In this document: piece by piece, positions 27,452 through 37,188 of the stretch | Layout: every line of letters begins with the position of its first letter | How positions within the stretch are numbered: position 1 is the stretch's first letter | NCBI RefSeq assembly: GCF_039534975.1 | Contig: NZ_BAAAWH010000001.1 | Coordinates: 1,116,001 to 1,180,000, forward strand | Source: Microbacterium terregens | Lineage (GTDB): Bacteria > Actinomycetota > Actinomycetes > Actinomycetales > Microbacteriaceae | Length of the DNA stretch: 64,000 bases | Reading direction: 5' to 3' | The notes under the pieces: model-generated | What the model was told of the DNA's origin: nothing | Databases searched by the model: none | Seen by the model: the letters and a program-made list of their open reading frames with translations, nothing else | Translations under genes and position numbers: made by a program

Positions 27452-28501
27452 TCAGAGCAGCCCGCGGTCGACGGCCCACGCCGCGGCCGCCGCGCGGGAG
27501 GGCACGCCCAGCTTGGTGCGCACGTTCGCGACATGGCGGTGCACGGTGTGTGCGCTCAGCACAAGGGTCTCCGCGATCTGGCGATCGGTGCTGCCGGTGG
27601 CGATCAGGCGGAGCACCTGCAGCTCTCGCGGCGTGAGTGCTGCCGTCGGATCGGTCGACGGGTCGTGAGGCGTGGGCGCTTCGGGAACGGACGCACCCAG
27701 AAACCTCAGCAGCGCGTCGGCGAGCGACTGCCAGTCCCCGCGCCAGGGGAAGTGGTCCACGCCCTCGAGGGCGACGAACTCGGCATTCGGGATGCGCGCG
27801 GCCACGTCGCGGCCGAGGGCGAACGGGATCGCCGTGTCCGCGCGCCGGTGAGCGACGAGGGTGGGCGCCGCGACCCGGGGCAGCACCCGTGTCCCGTCGT
27901 GCTCGTAGACCGCACGCAGCGACGCCAGCGCGACCTCGCGCGAGGCCGATCGGCGCTGGAACTGCGCGAACGCCTCGCGTTCGGCCGCCGAGCCCCCGGG
28001 CAGAAAGATGTCGGCGAGCACCTTCGACCCGAGGCCCCAATGCGCGGCGACCACTTCGAGCAGGGTGTCCCGAGCGGCGGGCGCGGCGATCTGGCTGCCC
28101 GCGGCGTAGCTGCCGTAGAGCAGCAGCCGGTCGACCCGCTCGGCATTGCTCGCGGCATACGCCGCCGCGACCAGCGACCCTGACGACGCGCCGAGCAGAT
28201 CGACCCGTCCCGGGACGTGCTCCAGCAGTGATCGCAGGATGCCGACCTCATCCTCGAGCGAGGCGGGCGGTGGTCCGGTGCGGTCGGACAGGCCCGTTCC
28301 CGGACGGTCGTACCGGATCACGGTGCGGTGCTCGGCGAGCCGGCTGACGAAGCGCCGGAACGACGGCTCGTGCCAGTCCAGCTCGAGATGGCTGCACCAC
28401 CAGCCTCCGATCACGAGGGGTGGCCCCGAGCCGACCGAGGCCCAGGCCACGTCGCGACCGCCGAGATCGGCGTAGCGGATGACCTGGTCCTCGGCGAGCA
28501 C
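27452..28501 (-). CDS. Alpha/beta hydrolase fused to a C-terminal LuxR-type DNA-binding domain
   Basis: Protein of 349 residues from a GTG at 28501; the frame runs further upstream, but the box TACACT plus 6 nt favours this start. Residues 1-270 are an alpha/beta hydrolase with nucleophile elbow GASSG (Ser106), a candidate acid at Asp222 and His250 in EGVDHFPWRG. Residues 285-349 are a LuxR/GerE helix-turn-helix (TPRELQVLRLIATGSTDRQIA and HRHVANVRTKLGVPSR). Such fusions probably bind or cleave a small ester or lactone and couple this to transcription in one protein. Target genes and ligand are unknown. It is 25 nt downstream of the truncated methyltransferase gene on the same strand. Confidence 0.87.
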   Translation of the reverse strand: MLAEDQVIRYADLGGRDVAWASVGSGPPLVIGGWWCSHLELDWHEPSFRRFVSRLAEHRTVIRYDRPGTGLSDRTGPPPASLEDEVGILRSLLEHVPGRVDLLGASSGSLVAAAYAASNAERVDRLLLYGSYAAGSQIAAPAARDTLLEVVAAHWGLGSKVLADIFLPGGSAAEREAFAQFQRRSASREVALASLRAVYEHDGTRVLPRVAAPTLVAHRRADTAIPFALGRDVAARIPNAEFVALEGVDHFPWRGDWQSLADALLRFLGASVPEAPTPHDPSTDPTAALTPRELQVLRLIATGSTDRQIAETLVLSAHTVHRHVANVRTKLGVPSRAAAAAWAVDRGLL

Positions 28502-28507
28502 GAGGCC

Positions 28508-28513
28508 AGTGTA
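28508..28513 (-). promoter_or_regulatory. TAnnnT box before the hydrolase-LuxR gene
   Basis: Minus-strand TACACT, then GGCCTC (6 nt), then GTG ending at 28501. It lies in the 25-nt gap behind the upstream gene, so independent leaderless expression is possible. Confidence 0.45.
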
Positions 28514-28526
28514 GGGCGGCGACGGA

Positions 28527-29087
28527 TCAGCGCATCCGGGGGAGCCGCCGCAGAGCGTCGACCCGCGAGCGCACGCGCGCCACGAAACCGGGTCGGTTCG
28601 CACCCGCGATGCGTCTGCGGGGTGCGGTCCCGGACCTCCCGAAACCGACACCGCCCTCGCTGCGGTACGCCTCGGCGATCTCGGCGAGAGTCTCATCGAA
28701 ACCGGAGAGCCCGATCTGATTGAACCGGCTGTCCGGATCGACCAGCACGGGAACGTGGGCGCCGGGCAGGAGGTACTCGCGCGTCTCGACTGCGCCCGGC
28801 CAGACGACATCCAGGATGCCGGCCACAGACTGCTGCTCGAGCCACTCTCGGGCGTAGTGCGGCGCGATGCCGGCCGCGGTCGCGAAGTCGGCGGCGGTCA
28901 CCGGTCCGCTCTCGAACAGCACGTCGTAGAGGTGAAGGCGTCGGCCCAGCTCGATGGACAGCAGCTCGGCGGATCCGAGCCCGCCTTCGAGCAGCCGCCC
29001 GACGAGCGCTTCGGTGCGCAGCGTGGCGAGAGATTCGATCCGATGCGGTGTGGGGGTGTCGTTCGTGGTGGTGGTGGTCGTGTTCAT
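28527..29087 (-). CDS. Methyltransferase-type N-terminal winged-helix domain, lacking the catalytic domain
   Basis: Protein of 186 residues. It matches the N-terminal dimerisation/winged-helix region of class I SAM-dependent methyltransferases of the Rv2258c kind: LSIELGRRLHLYDVLFESGP, then VTAADFATAAGIAPHYAREW and LEQQSVAGILDV. The family-typical NRPGFV is present near residue 165. The reading frame then ends within about 20 residues (basic tail VDALRRLPRMR), where a Rossmann fold with the SAM-binding GxGxG should follow. About half the usual length is missing and the next gene begins 25 nt on. It is either a decayed gene or a regulatory remnant; no methyltransferase activity should be expected. 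Confidence 0.7.
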   Translation of the reverse strand: MNTTTTTTNDTPTPHRIESLATLRTEALVGRLLEGGLGSAELLSIELGRRLHLYDVLFESGPVTAADFATAAGIAPHYAREWLEQQSVAGILDVVWPGAVETREYLLPGAHVPVLVDPDSRFNQIGLSGFDETLAEIAEAYRSEGGVGFGRSGTAPRRRIAGANRPGFVARVRSRVDALRRLPRMR

Positions 29088-29243
29088 GACCGCTAGCAAA
29101 GCCGTCGAGCGCCCCCGGCCACATCGCTCGTCGGGGCCAACTTCAGATGGCCCGAACGGGCCAGCGACGACGCGTTCGAGACTTAACCCGTGATTTCGGT
29201 TTTTTCCGTCTGATCAGGAAATGCTTTTCGTCGGGAAGTGGGC

Positions 29244-29249
29244 TATGGT
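29244..29249 (+). promoter_or_regulatory. Candidate -10 box for the 41-residue protein
   Basis: TATGGT lies 41 nt before the ATG at 29291, in a locally AT-richer stretch (29190-29250) that contrasts with the surrounding GC. A clear -35 was not found. TGGCCC-N4-GGGCCA at 29148-29163 is a small dyad further upstream. Confidence 0.4.
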
Positions 29250-29290
29250 CGCGTGGAACACGCCAGCTCACCGAAGGGAAGCGAGTCCAT

Positions 29291-29416
29291 ATGGCTAACA
29301 AGGCCCCCAGTGCGACAAACAAGAAGGCCCCGCAACAGACTTTGAAGGAAAAGCGCGCCGCGAAGCGCGAGAAGACGCAGGACACGAACGTCTTCAAGCC
29401 ACGCAAGGGCGCATAG
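29291..29416 (+). CDS. Small, strongly basic protein (41 residues)
   Basis: The frame starts MANKAPSATNKKAPQQTL and is rich in Lys, Arg and Ala with a probable helix (LKEKRAAKREKT). AAGGGAAG precedes the ATG at usable spacing, an AT-rich promoter region lies upstream, and a strong 14-bp hairpin follows the stop by 10 nt. These three signals together support a real, highly expressed small gene. I do not recognise a named family. The composition suggests nucleic acid or ribosome association, but that is a guess. Longer upstream starts lack any ribosome site. Confidence 0.7.
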   Translation: MANKAPSATNKKAPQQTLKEKRAAKREKTQDTNVFKPRKGA

Positions 29417-29426
29417 TCCTCGACGC

Positions 29427-29468
29427 GACGGGCGGCTCGCCGGACTTCGGTCCTGCGAGCCGCCCGTC
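29427..29468 (+). terminator. Hairpin behind the small basic protein gene
   Basis: GACGGGCGGCTCGC (29427-29440) and GCGAGCCGCCCGTC (29455-29468) pair perfectly over 14 bp around a 14-nt loop. A weak TCTG follows and there is no long T-tract. Confidence 0.7.
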
Positions 29469-29500
29469 CGTCTGCCCGGCCCAGTTCGGCCCGGCGCGCG

Positions 29501-29576
29501 CCGGAATCGGAGATCCGCAATGGATTCGGACCCCCGCGGCGTGCGGGTCCGAATGCGACGCCGGTCTCCGAATCCG
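29501..29576. repeat. Nested palindromic repeat downstream of the AbiEi/DUF559-type gene
   Basis: Outer arms CCGGAATCGGAGA (29501-29513) and TCTCCGAATCCG (29565-29576) pair with one mismatch. Inside them ATTCGGACCC and GGGTCCGAAT (29524-29554) form a second stem. It contains four copies of the ATTCGGA word in alternating orientation. It ends 15 nt after the end of the minus-strand gene at 29591 and could act as its terminator. Confidence 0.6.
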
Positions 29577-29590
29577 AACGCGGTCTCACC

Positions 29591-30427
29591 TCACCGGGTC
29601 ACGTGCGCGCCCGCGGCGATCGCCCGTGCGATGGCTCGCTCGACGGCCGGCCACTCGTGGACGACCTGCGCATAGGTGAATCGAAGGACCGTATAGCCCC
29701 GCAGCGTCAGCTCGAGGTCATGCGCGACGTCCCGGCTGCGATCTGCCGCTGACGAGTGGAATGCGAATCCATCGATCTGCACGACCAGTCGTTCGCCGAT
29801 GAGTGCGTCCACCCGCCTGCCCGCCAGCACGATCTGCTGCCGGATGGGGATTCCCCACGGTCTCAACCGGAGGACGAAGAGCGTCTCGAGCCCCGAATCG
29901 GACAGCCCGGTGACCGCCGCCGCACACTCCCGAGCCGCCCCCGTCGTCCATTCCACGCGTCGGAGGCTCTCTGCCGACAGGCGTTCGGTTCGTGCGGCGG
30001 ACTCCCACATCGTCAGAGCGGCTTCCCTGGGTACGCATCGCGCGATGTGGTTCAGTGCATCCTCTATCGACTCGATGAGGACGCGAGGGGAGGTCGGCAC
30101 GATCGGCCGATCCCAGTGCGCGGTCACGTCTGCGGGCGGCGTCGCGGCATGCGCTGCCATGCGGAGATGGATGCCGGCATCCACGCCCTCGGGTATCCAC
30201 CACCCGCGCGCTCGAGCGGCGGAAACGCACGCGAGAACGCCGGTGCACCGTGCGGCCACGAGGTGCGCGCGCGGTGCGGCGGACGTGGCGACCCAGTACC
30301 GTCGCACGCGCTGGAGAACGCCGGCGGTGATGGCCGCGCGCAGCGCCCTCGCGGTCACACCACGTTCCAGCAGATCACTGCGATGAACGATGCCGCCACG
30401 GTCCGTCACCCACTGCGCGATATCCAC
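29591..30427 (-). CDS. AbiEi-type winged-helix plus DUF559 (Vsr-like) domain protein
   Basis: Protein of 278 residues from a GTG. The N-terminus (VTDRGGIVHRSDLLERGVTARALRAAI then GVLQRVRRYWVA) is the winged helix found in AbiEi-type antitoxins. The C-terminal 90 residues are DUF559, a fold related to very-short-patch-repair endonucleases: RRVDALIGERLVVQIDGFAFH, then DVAHDLELTLRGYTVLRFTYAQVV. The acidic residues in VDALIGERLVVQIDG fit a nuclease-type active site (D-x-Q/E-x-D pattern) but catalysis is unproven. No partner toxin gene is adjacent. Related palindromic repeats lie on both sides (29501-29576 and 30549-30604), unusual for a core gene. Such proteins are common and uncharacterised in actinobacteria. 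Confidence 0.8.
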   Translation of the reverse strand: MDIAQWVTDRGGIVHRSDLLERGVTARALRAAITAGVLQRVRRYWVATSAAPRAHLVAARCTGVLACVSAARARGWWIPEGVDAGIHLRMAAHAATPPADVTAHWDRPIVPTSPRVLIESIEDALNHIARCVPREAALTMWESAARTERLSAESLRRVEWTTGAARECAAAVTGLSDSGLETLFVLRLRPWGIPIRQQIVLAGRRVDALIGERLVVQIDGFAFHSSAADRSRDVAHDLELTLRGYTVLRFTYAQVVHEWPAVERAIARAIAAGAHVTR

Positions 30428-30548
30428 GTCGAGAGCATGCCCGCTGGGGGGATGCCGAGGGGAGCGCAGTGCGGATGTGTGCAGTGCCGATGGAGAGGTC
30501 GGGTCGGGGAGGAGCGGACGAGCGGATCAAGAATCGGCGATCGCCCCT

Positions 30549-30604
30549 GGATTCGGACGAACTCGGTTCGCCGGTCCGAAACGGATGCCCATGTCCGAAT
30601 CGGC
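30549..30604. repeat. Palindromic repeat upstream of the AbiEi/DUF559-type gene
   Basis: GATTCGGAC (30550-30558) pairs with GTCCGAATC (30593-30601) over 9 bp. An inner GTCCGAA at 30574-30580 offers an alternative partner. The words are the same as in the element on the other side of the gene at 29501-29576. The rest of the 30428-30641 gap shows no gene. Confidence 0.55.
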
Positions 30605-30641
30605 GAGTGTCAGACGCGAGCCGCGGCAGCAACGCGAGCGG

Positions 30642-31094
30642 TCAGAGGCGGACTTCGGCGATGACCTCGCCGTACTCGGTCTCGCCGACCGGTGTGAAGC
30701 CGACGCGCTCGAAGAACGCCTGGGGCCCGCCCTCGCCGGCCTCGTAGATCACGTTCACGCGATCCATGCCGCGATCGCGCGCCTCTTCGAGGAGCTTCTG
30801 AACCGCGAAGCGCCCGACGCCGCGGCCCTGGTCGTCCGCGTCGACGTTGATCCGCCAGAGAACCGACTGGAAGTGCTCCTCGGGAGCCTCGGGGTCGAAG
30901 TTGGCGCTGACGAAGCCGACGACCTCGTTGGCGTCCAGCACGACGCGCTGCCACGACGTCTGCGGGTTGATCACCGTCGCGGCGATGCCGTAGCTGACGG
31001 GAGCCAGATACTGCTCCTGCCCGGGCTTGAGGGACATGTTGTTGACCGCCACGATCGTCGCGGCGGACAGTTCGACCAGTCTCAGCTCAGCCAT
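30642..31094 (-). CDS. GNAT-family N-acetyltransferase
   Basis: Protein of 150 residues starting MAELRLVELSAATIVAVNNM; the TAnnnT box 6 nt upstream selects this start over an earlier one. Motif A for acetyl-CoA pyrophosphate binding is DDQGRGVGRFAVQKLLEEA, preceded by the strand WRINVDADD. The last segment GPQAFFERVGFTPVGETEYG is the classical motif B and ends the domain. The opening VELSAATIVAVNNMSLKPGQE resembles acetyltransferases acting on polyamines (SpeG/PaiA-like), but substrate is uncertain. Single-gene unit transcribed away from icd. Confidence 0.87.
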   Translation of the reverse strand: MAELRLVELSAATIVAVNNMSLKPGQEQYLAPVSYGIAATVINPQTSWQRVVLDANEVVGFVSANFDPEAPEEHFQSVLWRINVDADDQGRGVGRFAVQKLLEEARDRGMDRVNVIYEAGEGGPQAFFERVGFTPVGETEYGEVIAEVRL

Positions 31095-31100
31095 AGCCAC

Positions 31101-31106
31101 AGGGTA
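31101..31106 (-). promoter_or_regulatory. TAnnnT box before the GNAT gene
   Basis: Minus-strand TACCCT, then GTGGCT (6 nt), then ATG ending at 31094. No Shine-Dalgarno sequence. Confidence 0.5.
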
Positions 31107-31170
31107 GCCGGAATGACAGCATCCCGGCACGTCGGACGTAACGCCTTAACGCGGAGTTCACCTCATGAGA

Positions 31171-31188
31171 TATCTCGATGTCGAGATA
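31171..31188. promoter_or_regulatory. icd: 18-bp dyad TATCTCGA-TG-TCGAGATA upstream of icd
   Basis: The two 8-bp arms are perfect. It lies just upstream of a TAGGCT box (31203-31208), so it covers the place of the -35 element, and 50 nt before the icd start. Such a placement suits a repressor, or an activator contacting sigma. The cognate regulator is not identifiable from the window. Confidence 0.6.
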
Positions 31189-31202
31189 CTTTGGCGTTGG
31201 GT

Positions 31203-31208
31203 TAGGCT
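31203..31208 (+). promoter_or_regulatory. icd: Candidate -10 box for icd
   Basis: TAGGCT, 29 nt before the GTG at 31238. That leaves room for a short leader carrying the GGAG ribosome site. Confidence 0.4.
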
Positions 31209-31237
31209 GGAAAGACCACCCGAACGGAGACAACCCG

Positions 31238-33457
<2,220 letters not shown>

Positions 33458-33473
33458 GTCTGCGTCAAAAGAA

Positions 33474-33501
33474 GGGGACGGATGCCGCGGCATCCGTCCC
33501 C
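33474..33501 (+). terminator. 28-bp palindrome behind icd, probable terminator
   Basis: GGGGACGGATGCCG and CGGCATCCGTCCCC are perfect complements without a spacer. It is flanked by GAA and a partial TTC match, lies 16 nt after the icd stop, and has the GGATGCCGCGGCATCC core as behind sucD. Confidence 0.68.
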
Positions 33502-33648
33502 TCTTCACGTCCGTGCACGATTCGTCCCCGGGTTTCGACGCGAGGGGGTCATGACCCCGGCGGAGGTCTCGGTACGCGCCTTCGGCCGCCGGTCATGGCG
33601 GAGAGCGCGGCGCGTATTCAGCTGCGACCGTGCCAGGCAGCGGACTCG

Positions 33649-33665
33649 ACGCGCGCAGCGCGCGT
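33649..33665 (-). terminator. Short hairpin after the L,D-transpeptidase gene
   Basis: ACGCGCG-CAG-CGCGCGT, a perfect 7-bp stem with 3-nt loop, lies 14 nt beyond the stop of the minus-strand gene ending at 33679. The remaining 33502-33648 holds nothing I recognise. Confidence 0.4.
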
Positions 33666-33678
33666 GGGTTCGCTCGTG

Positions 33679-35184
33679 TCAATAGTGGACGGAGACCTCG
33701 GTGCCCTTGGGCGCCCAGCCGAAGACGTACTGGGCGGCGCTGACCGGCATGTTGATGCAGCCGTGGCTCATCACGTTGCCGAAGTTGTTGTGCCAGTACG
33801 CACCGTGCAGCGCCTCATCGCCGTTGTAGTACATGACCCACGGCACGTCCCGTGTGCAGTAAGCACCCGGGGTCTGGGAGTTCGGGTTGTAGCAGAGCTC
33901 CCCCATGTCCTGTGACGTGAGCTTGGAGGTGATGCGGAAGTTGCCGGTGCTCGAGCTGAACCCCTCCGCGCCGGAGGAGATCGCCCACGACTGCACGACG
34001 TTGTCGTTCTCGAAGAGGTACGTGCGCTGGTCTCCCAGATCGACTTCGATGCGCCGGGCGAGGCTGGTGATCACGGGAGCCACCTCGGCGACCGGCAGTG
34101 CGTACACGCCGTTGCCGGCGGTCAGCTGCGTCGCGAAGTCGGATGCCACCGTCGAGGTGTCGCCCAGTTCGCGACCGGAGATCCCCGCCGCGTCCTCACG
34201 CAGCACCCCGCCGCGCGAATCGGTGATGACGACGCCGTTCTCGGCGGGCCGGTTCACGAGCGGAGCAAGGCCGTCGACCACGGGCTGGATCGCCGCGGGA
34301 TCGGCCGAGATCTCGAAGGTTCCGCGCGCGGCCGGCTCGACGGTGATCCACGATGCCGCGACCGCCCGGTCGATCGGCACGGTGCGCTCCGCGCCGACGT
34401 AGAAGCCGACGGAGTCGAGCATGGAGTTCAGCCTGGTCACGGTCGCCGCGGCGACGAACGTGGGGCGCTCCGCCTCGACCGGCGCTGCTTCCGCGTCGAG
34501 TTCGACGACGGTCTGCCCGGCGGCGAAGGCCTCGGCGAGCGTCGTGCGGACCGTATCGACGTCGATGCCGGTGCCCAGCTCGGACGGTACGGCGACGTAG
34601 GTTGCGGATGCCGCATCGAAGGCGACCAGGGCATCCACCGGATCGGTGTACAGGTCGGGGGCCGCAGCGCGCAGAGCCGAGGTCGCGGCATCCGCGTCGA
34701 TCCTGATCGGGGCCTCGACGGGAGTCGAGAACCATGTCGTGGGGTTCCACATCGGGTTCTGCGCGAAGGCGGCATCGGCCAGGGCGCGCGCGTCCACCGA
34801 CGCCCCGAGCTCGGCGCCGGTGATCTCGGCGTCTCCGCCGGCACCGGTGAGCACGATGGTGGTCTCCGCGAGGCGGCCCTCGATCGCGTCGGCGGCCGCA
34901 CCGGGGGTGAGCCCGCCGACGGGCACACCGGCTACCGACGTGCCGGGTGCGATCAGAACGAGTGAGGTGGCCACCAGCGCGACCACGCACACGCCGGCGG
35001 GGATGCCGATCCACAGGGCGAGGCGGCGCTTGCGCGGGGCCGGGTCGGCCGGGGCCCACGCGTAGTTCGGGCCGCTGTCGTCGCCGTCCGCGACGGTCGT
35101 GGGTTCTGCACCGGTCGTGGCGGCGGCACCCTCAAGCGGCGCTTCTTCGGCGCCGGGCCTGGTGGCCAGATCGGTCAATGCCAT
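33679..35184 (-). CDS. Membrane-anchored L,D-transpeptidase with VanW/PG-binding-type repeats
   Basis: Protein of 501 residues (ATG at 35184; a GTG one codon earlier is equivalent). A cytoplasmic, acidic N-terminus is followed by one membrane helix (about 55-77, ALWIGIPAGVCVVALVATS). The extracellular part has a peptidoglycan-binding-like region (GVPVGGLTPGAAADAIEGRL and similar), and the last 130 residues are a YkuD domain. Its catalytic block ALHGAYWHNNFGNVMSHGCI with the motif S-H-G-C-x-N-M holds the nucleophilic Cys and the His. It forms 3-3 cross-links between meso-diaminopimelate or ornithine-type stems, or attaches proteins to the wall. Six residues end it after the motif VFGWAPKGTEV. 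Confidence 0.92.
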   Translation of the reverse strand: MALTDLATRPGAEEAPLEGAAATTGAEPTTVADGDDSGPNYAWAPADPAPRKRRLALWIGIPAGVCVVALVATSLVLIAPGTSVAGVPVGGLTPGAAADAIEGRLAETTIVLTGAGGDAEITGAELGASVDARALADAAFAQNPMWNPTTWFSTPVEAPIRIDADAATSALRAAAPDLYTDPVDALVAFDAASATYVAVPSELGTGIDVDTVRTTLAEAFAAGQTVVELDAEAAPVEAERPTFVAAATVTRLNSMLDSVGFYVGAERTVPIDRAVAASWITVEPAARGTFEISADPAAIQPVVDGLAPLVNRPAENGVVITDSRGGVLREDAAGISGRELGDTSTVASDFATQLTAGNGVYALPVAEVAPVITSLARRIEVDLGDQRTYLFENDNVVQSWAISSGAEGFSSSTGNFRITSKLTSQDMGELCYNPNSQTPGAYCTRDVPWVMYYNGDEALHGAYWHNNFGNVMSHGCINMPVSAAQYVFGWAPKGTEVSVHY

Positions 35185-35290
35185 CACCCCCCGGCTGCGA
35201 ACACGTCATCCCATCGTACGGGACGACCCGCGAGCGTATGGCAACGGATCTATCACGGATCCGCGGCGACCGTGCCGGGGATCGCCGGTG

Positions 35291-35737
35291 TCACGAGTCG
35301 CAGATCTCCTGGAACCTGCCGCTGGTCTCCTGGAACTTCGCGCCCAGGCCGGCGAGGTCCTCGACCTTCGAGGCGTCCCCCTGGACGACCGCCTCCATGA
35401 TTTCGCCGGCGTCCGCGAACATCTGCTGCAGAGCCGGCAGGAAGGCGGCGACCTCGTCGTTGGTGATCTCGCCCGCGGCGGCGGCGATGCGTTCGGCCGC
35501 GCCCTTCATGGATTCCACGACCGCGCCGGGATCGTCCGCGGCCGCGTTCTCGAACTCAGCCGTTGCGTCCTCGATGCTCTGCTGGATGAGGGAGCAGGCA
35601 TCGGCTTTCGACTGCCCCTCGTCGCCGGGCGCGTCCGTGCTCTGGAAGCTGTCCTGGGACGAACCGGCGGGAGCGCACGCGGTGATGCCGAAGACGGCGA
35701 TCACCGCCAGCGTCAAGGCTGCGATGCGGTGGGTCAT
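35291..35737 (-). CDS. Small lipoprotein of unknown function
   Basis: Protein of 148 residues; AGGAGG before the ATG at 35737 selects this start. The signal peptide MTHRIAALTLAVIAVFG ends in the lipobox ITAC with Cys21. The mature part is short, acidic and predicted largely helical (DACSLIQQSIEDATAEFENA ... FLPALQQMFADAGEIMEAV), and carries one or two Cys that could pair. It resembles no enzyme I can name. It is 106 nt upstream of the L,D-transpeptidase gene on the same strand, so an envelope role is reasonable but unproven. Confidence 0.75.
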   Translation of the reverse strand: MTHRIAALTLAVIAVFGITACAPAGSSQDSFQSTDAPGDEGQSKADACSLIQQSIEDATAEFENAAADDPGAVVESMKGAAERIAAAAGEITNDEVAAFLPALQQMFADAGEIMEAVVQGDASKVEDLAGLGAKFQETSGRFQEICDS

Positions 35738-35876
35738 GAGGTGGCCTCCTGCCCTAAAGCGTAGGCGAGGGCCGAACCCGGTGCTCGGTGTTGCGTCCAC
35801 GGACCTCTTGTCGCGCAATGTAACGGTTTTGTAAACACCCCGTTCAAATTGGACCTGAAGCCTTGCGGCGCACCTG

Positions 35877-35899
35877 GTTCGTAAGGTCTACTAACAAAC
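35877..35899. promoter_or_regulatory. Operator-like interrupted palindrome at the ROK repressor start
   Basis: The site has the form GTTnGTnAG-N5-CTnACnAAC and ends at the base before the ATG at 35900. A TAAGGT -10-like box sits within it, so binding would block transcription of its own gene. The right part matches 15 of 19 bases of the sequence next to the hexosaminidase start at 47345-47363. Confidence 0.65.
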
Positions 35900-37093
35900 A
35901 TGTCACCGGACGCACCGCGCAGTGCCCCTGCTCTCGAATCGCCGTCCTCCGCCCCAGGAGCGGGGCGCACCTTCCGTCCGGGCCGCACGCTGCGGCAGGG
36001 GAAGAAGGTCCTGCCCGAGCACGCCCGCGGTCACAACCGCTCGCTGCTTCTGCAGACGCTGTTCCACCAGGGCGCGATGAGCCGTGCGGACCTCTCTCGC
36101 GAGACAGGCTTGACGCGGGTCACGATCTCGGACCTGATCTCCGACCTCATCTCGGACGGCTTCGTCGCCGAGATGGGCGTGCGCGAGGCGTCCGGTCCGG
36201 GCAAGCCGGCGATCCTGGTCGATCTCGACCGGGCCGGCCATCGCATCGTCGGCATCGACCTGTCCGGCAGCGACGTCTTCATCGGTGCCGTGCTCACCCT
36301 GGACGGCGCCATCGTGGCGCGTCGGGAGGTGCCCGCGCTGACCGACGGCGACGTGATCGGCGCCGTCGTCCGGTTGGCGCGCGACCTGGTCGGGGACGCG
36401 CACGCCCCGGTCCTGGGCATCGGGGTCGGCACGCCCGGCATCGTGGACGAGGACGGCGTGATCCTCACCGCTCCCAATCTGCGGTGGGCGGGTTTCGATC
36501 TCAAGACCGCCCTGCAGGATGCCGTGGGGCTGCCGGTGCTCGTGGCCAACGACGCGAACGCGGCCGTCCTGGCGGAGTACACCTTCGGCGGCGCGGGAGA
36601 CGACGTCCTGCTCGTCAAGGTCGGCCGCGGCGTCGGCTCCGGCCTGCTCGCGTCGGGGCGACCGATGCGCGGGGCGCACTCGGCCGCCGGTGAGATCGGA
36701 CACGTGACCATCGGCACCGACGGGGGCCCGGTGTGCGCATGCGGAAAGGTGGGATGCCTCGAGGCCTGGCTCGCCGTTCCCGCCCTGACGGCGCGGCTGG
36801 CGGCCGCGGACGACGACGCATCGCGCGTCGGCATCCTCCGCGATGCGGGCGAGCGGCTGGGGATCGCCCTGGCCCCGATCGTGGGTGTGCTGGATGTGTC
36901 CGAGATCGTCCTGTCCGGTCCTCCGGAACTCCTCGACGGACCGCTCGCGGAGGCGACCGTCGACACCCTTCGCGCTCGCACGCTCGCCGAGTTCCATGAC
37001 GGCGTGCGGGTGCGGATGACGGAGCAGGGCCAGGACATCGTCCTGCGCGGCGCCGCCGTCATGGTCCTGTCGGGACAACTCGGCGTGTCATAG
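35900..37093 (+). CDS. ROK-family transcriptional repressor of the amino-sugar island
   Basis: Protein of 397 residues. The first 45 residues are disordered. A winged helix follows (NRSLLLQTLFHQGAMSRADL, LSRETGLTRVTISDLISDLI). Then comes a ROK domain with an ATPase-like phosphate loop start (VGIDLSGSDVFIGAVL) and the zinc motif GHVTIGTDGGPVCACGKVGC. The family includes NagC, Mlc and XylR; sugars or sugar phosphates release them from DNA. It heads the plus-strand cluster with an ABC importer, a ROK kinase and nagB, so GlcNAc-derived compounds are the likely inducers. It probably regulates itself and the hexosaminidase gene through the shared sites. Confidence 0.92.
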   Translation: MSPDAPRSAPALESPSSAPGAGRTFRPGRTLRQGKKVLPEHARGHNRSLLLQTLFHQGAMSRADLSRETGLTRVTISDLISDLISDGFVAEMGVREASGPGKPAILVDLDRAGHRIVGIDLSGSDVFIGAVLTLDGAIVARREVPALTDGDVIGAVVRLARDLVGDAHAPVLGIGVGTPGIVDEDGVILTAPNLRWAGFDLKTALQDAVGLPVLVANDANAAVLAEYTFGGAGDDVLLVKVGRGVGSGLLASGRPMRGAHSAAGEIGHVTIGTDGGPVCACGKVGCLEAWLAVPALTARLAAADDDASRVGILRDAGERLGIALAPIVGVLDVSEIVLSGPPELLDGPLAEATVDTLRARTLAEFHDGVRVRMTEQGQDIVLRGAAVMVLSGQLGVS

Positions 37094-37110
37094 CGCCGTC
37101 CGTCACCGCC

Positions 37111-37124
37111 GGCCCGATCGGGCC
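37111..37124. repeat. 14-bp palindrome GGCCCGATCGGGCC between the ROK gene and the SBP gene
   Basis: Perfect self-complementary word 18 nt after the ROK stop in the 95-nt gap before the sugar-binding-protein gene. It may be a weak terminator or a protein site; no promoter was recognised after it. Confidence 0.3.
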
Positions 37125-37188
37125 CGCACCACCCGGATGGGTCACCCGGCCCAGCCAACACCGAGAGAAGAAGACGAAGGAACACACC

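Noticed and set aside
29591..30427. A complete type IV toxin-antitoxin (AbiE) system
   Set aside because: Only the AbiEi-type winged helix is present, fused to DUF559; no AbiEii-like nucleotidyltransferase gene is next to it.
31171..31188. The icd dyad considered as an AcnR- or NrdR-type site
   Set aside because: The arms (TATCTCGA) do not match the operator patterns I know for those regulators, so no regulator is named.
33482..33685. A 67-codon plus-strand frame behind icd
   Set aside because: It starts inside the terminator palindrome, has no ribosome site and is Arg-rich shadow sequence overlapping the end of the opposing gene.
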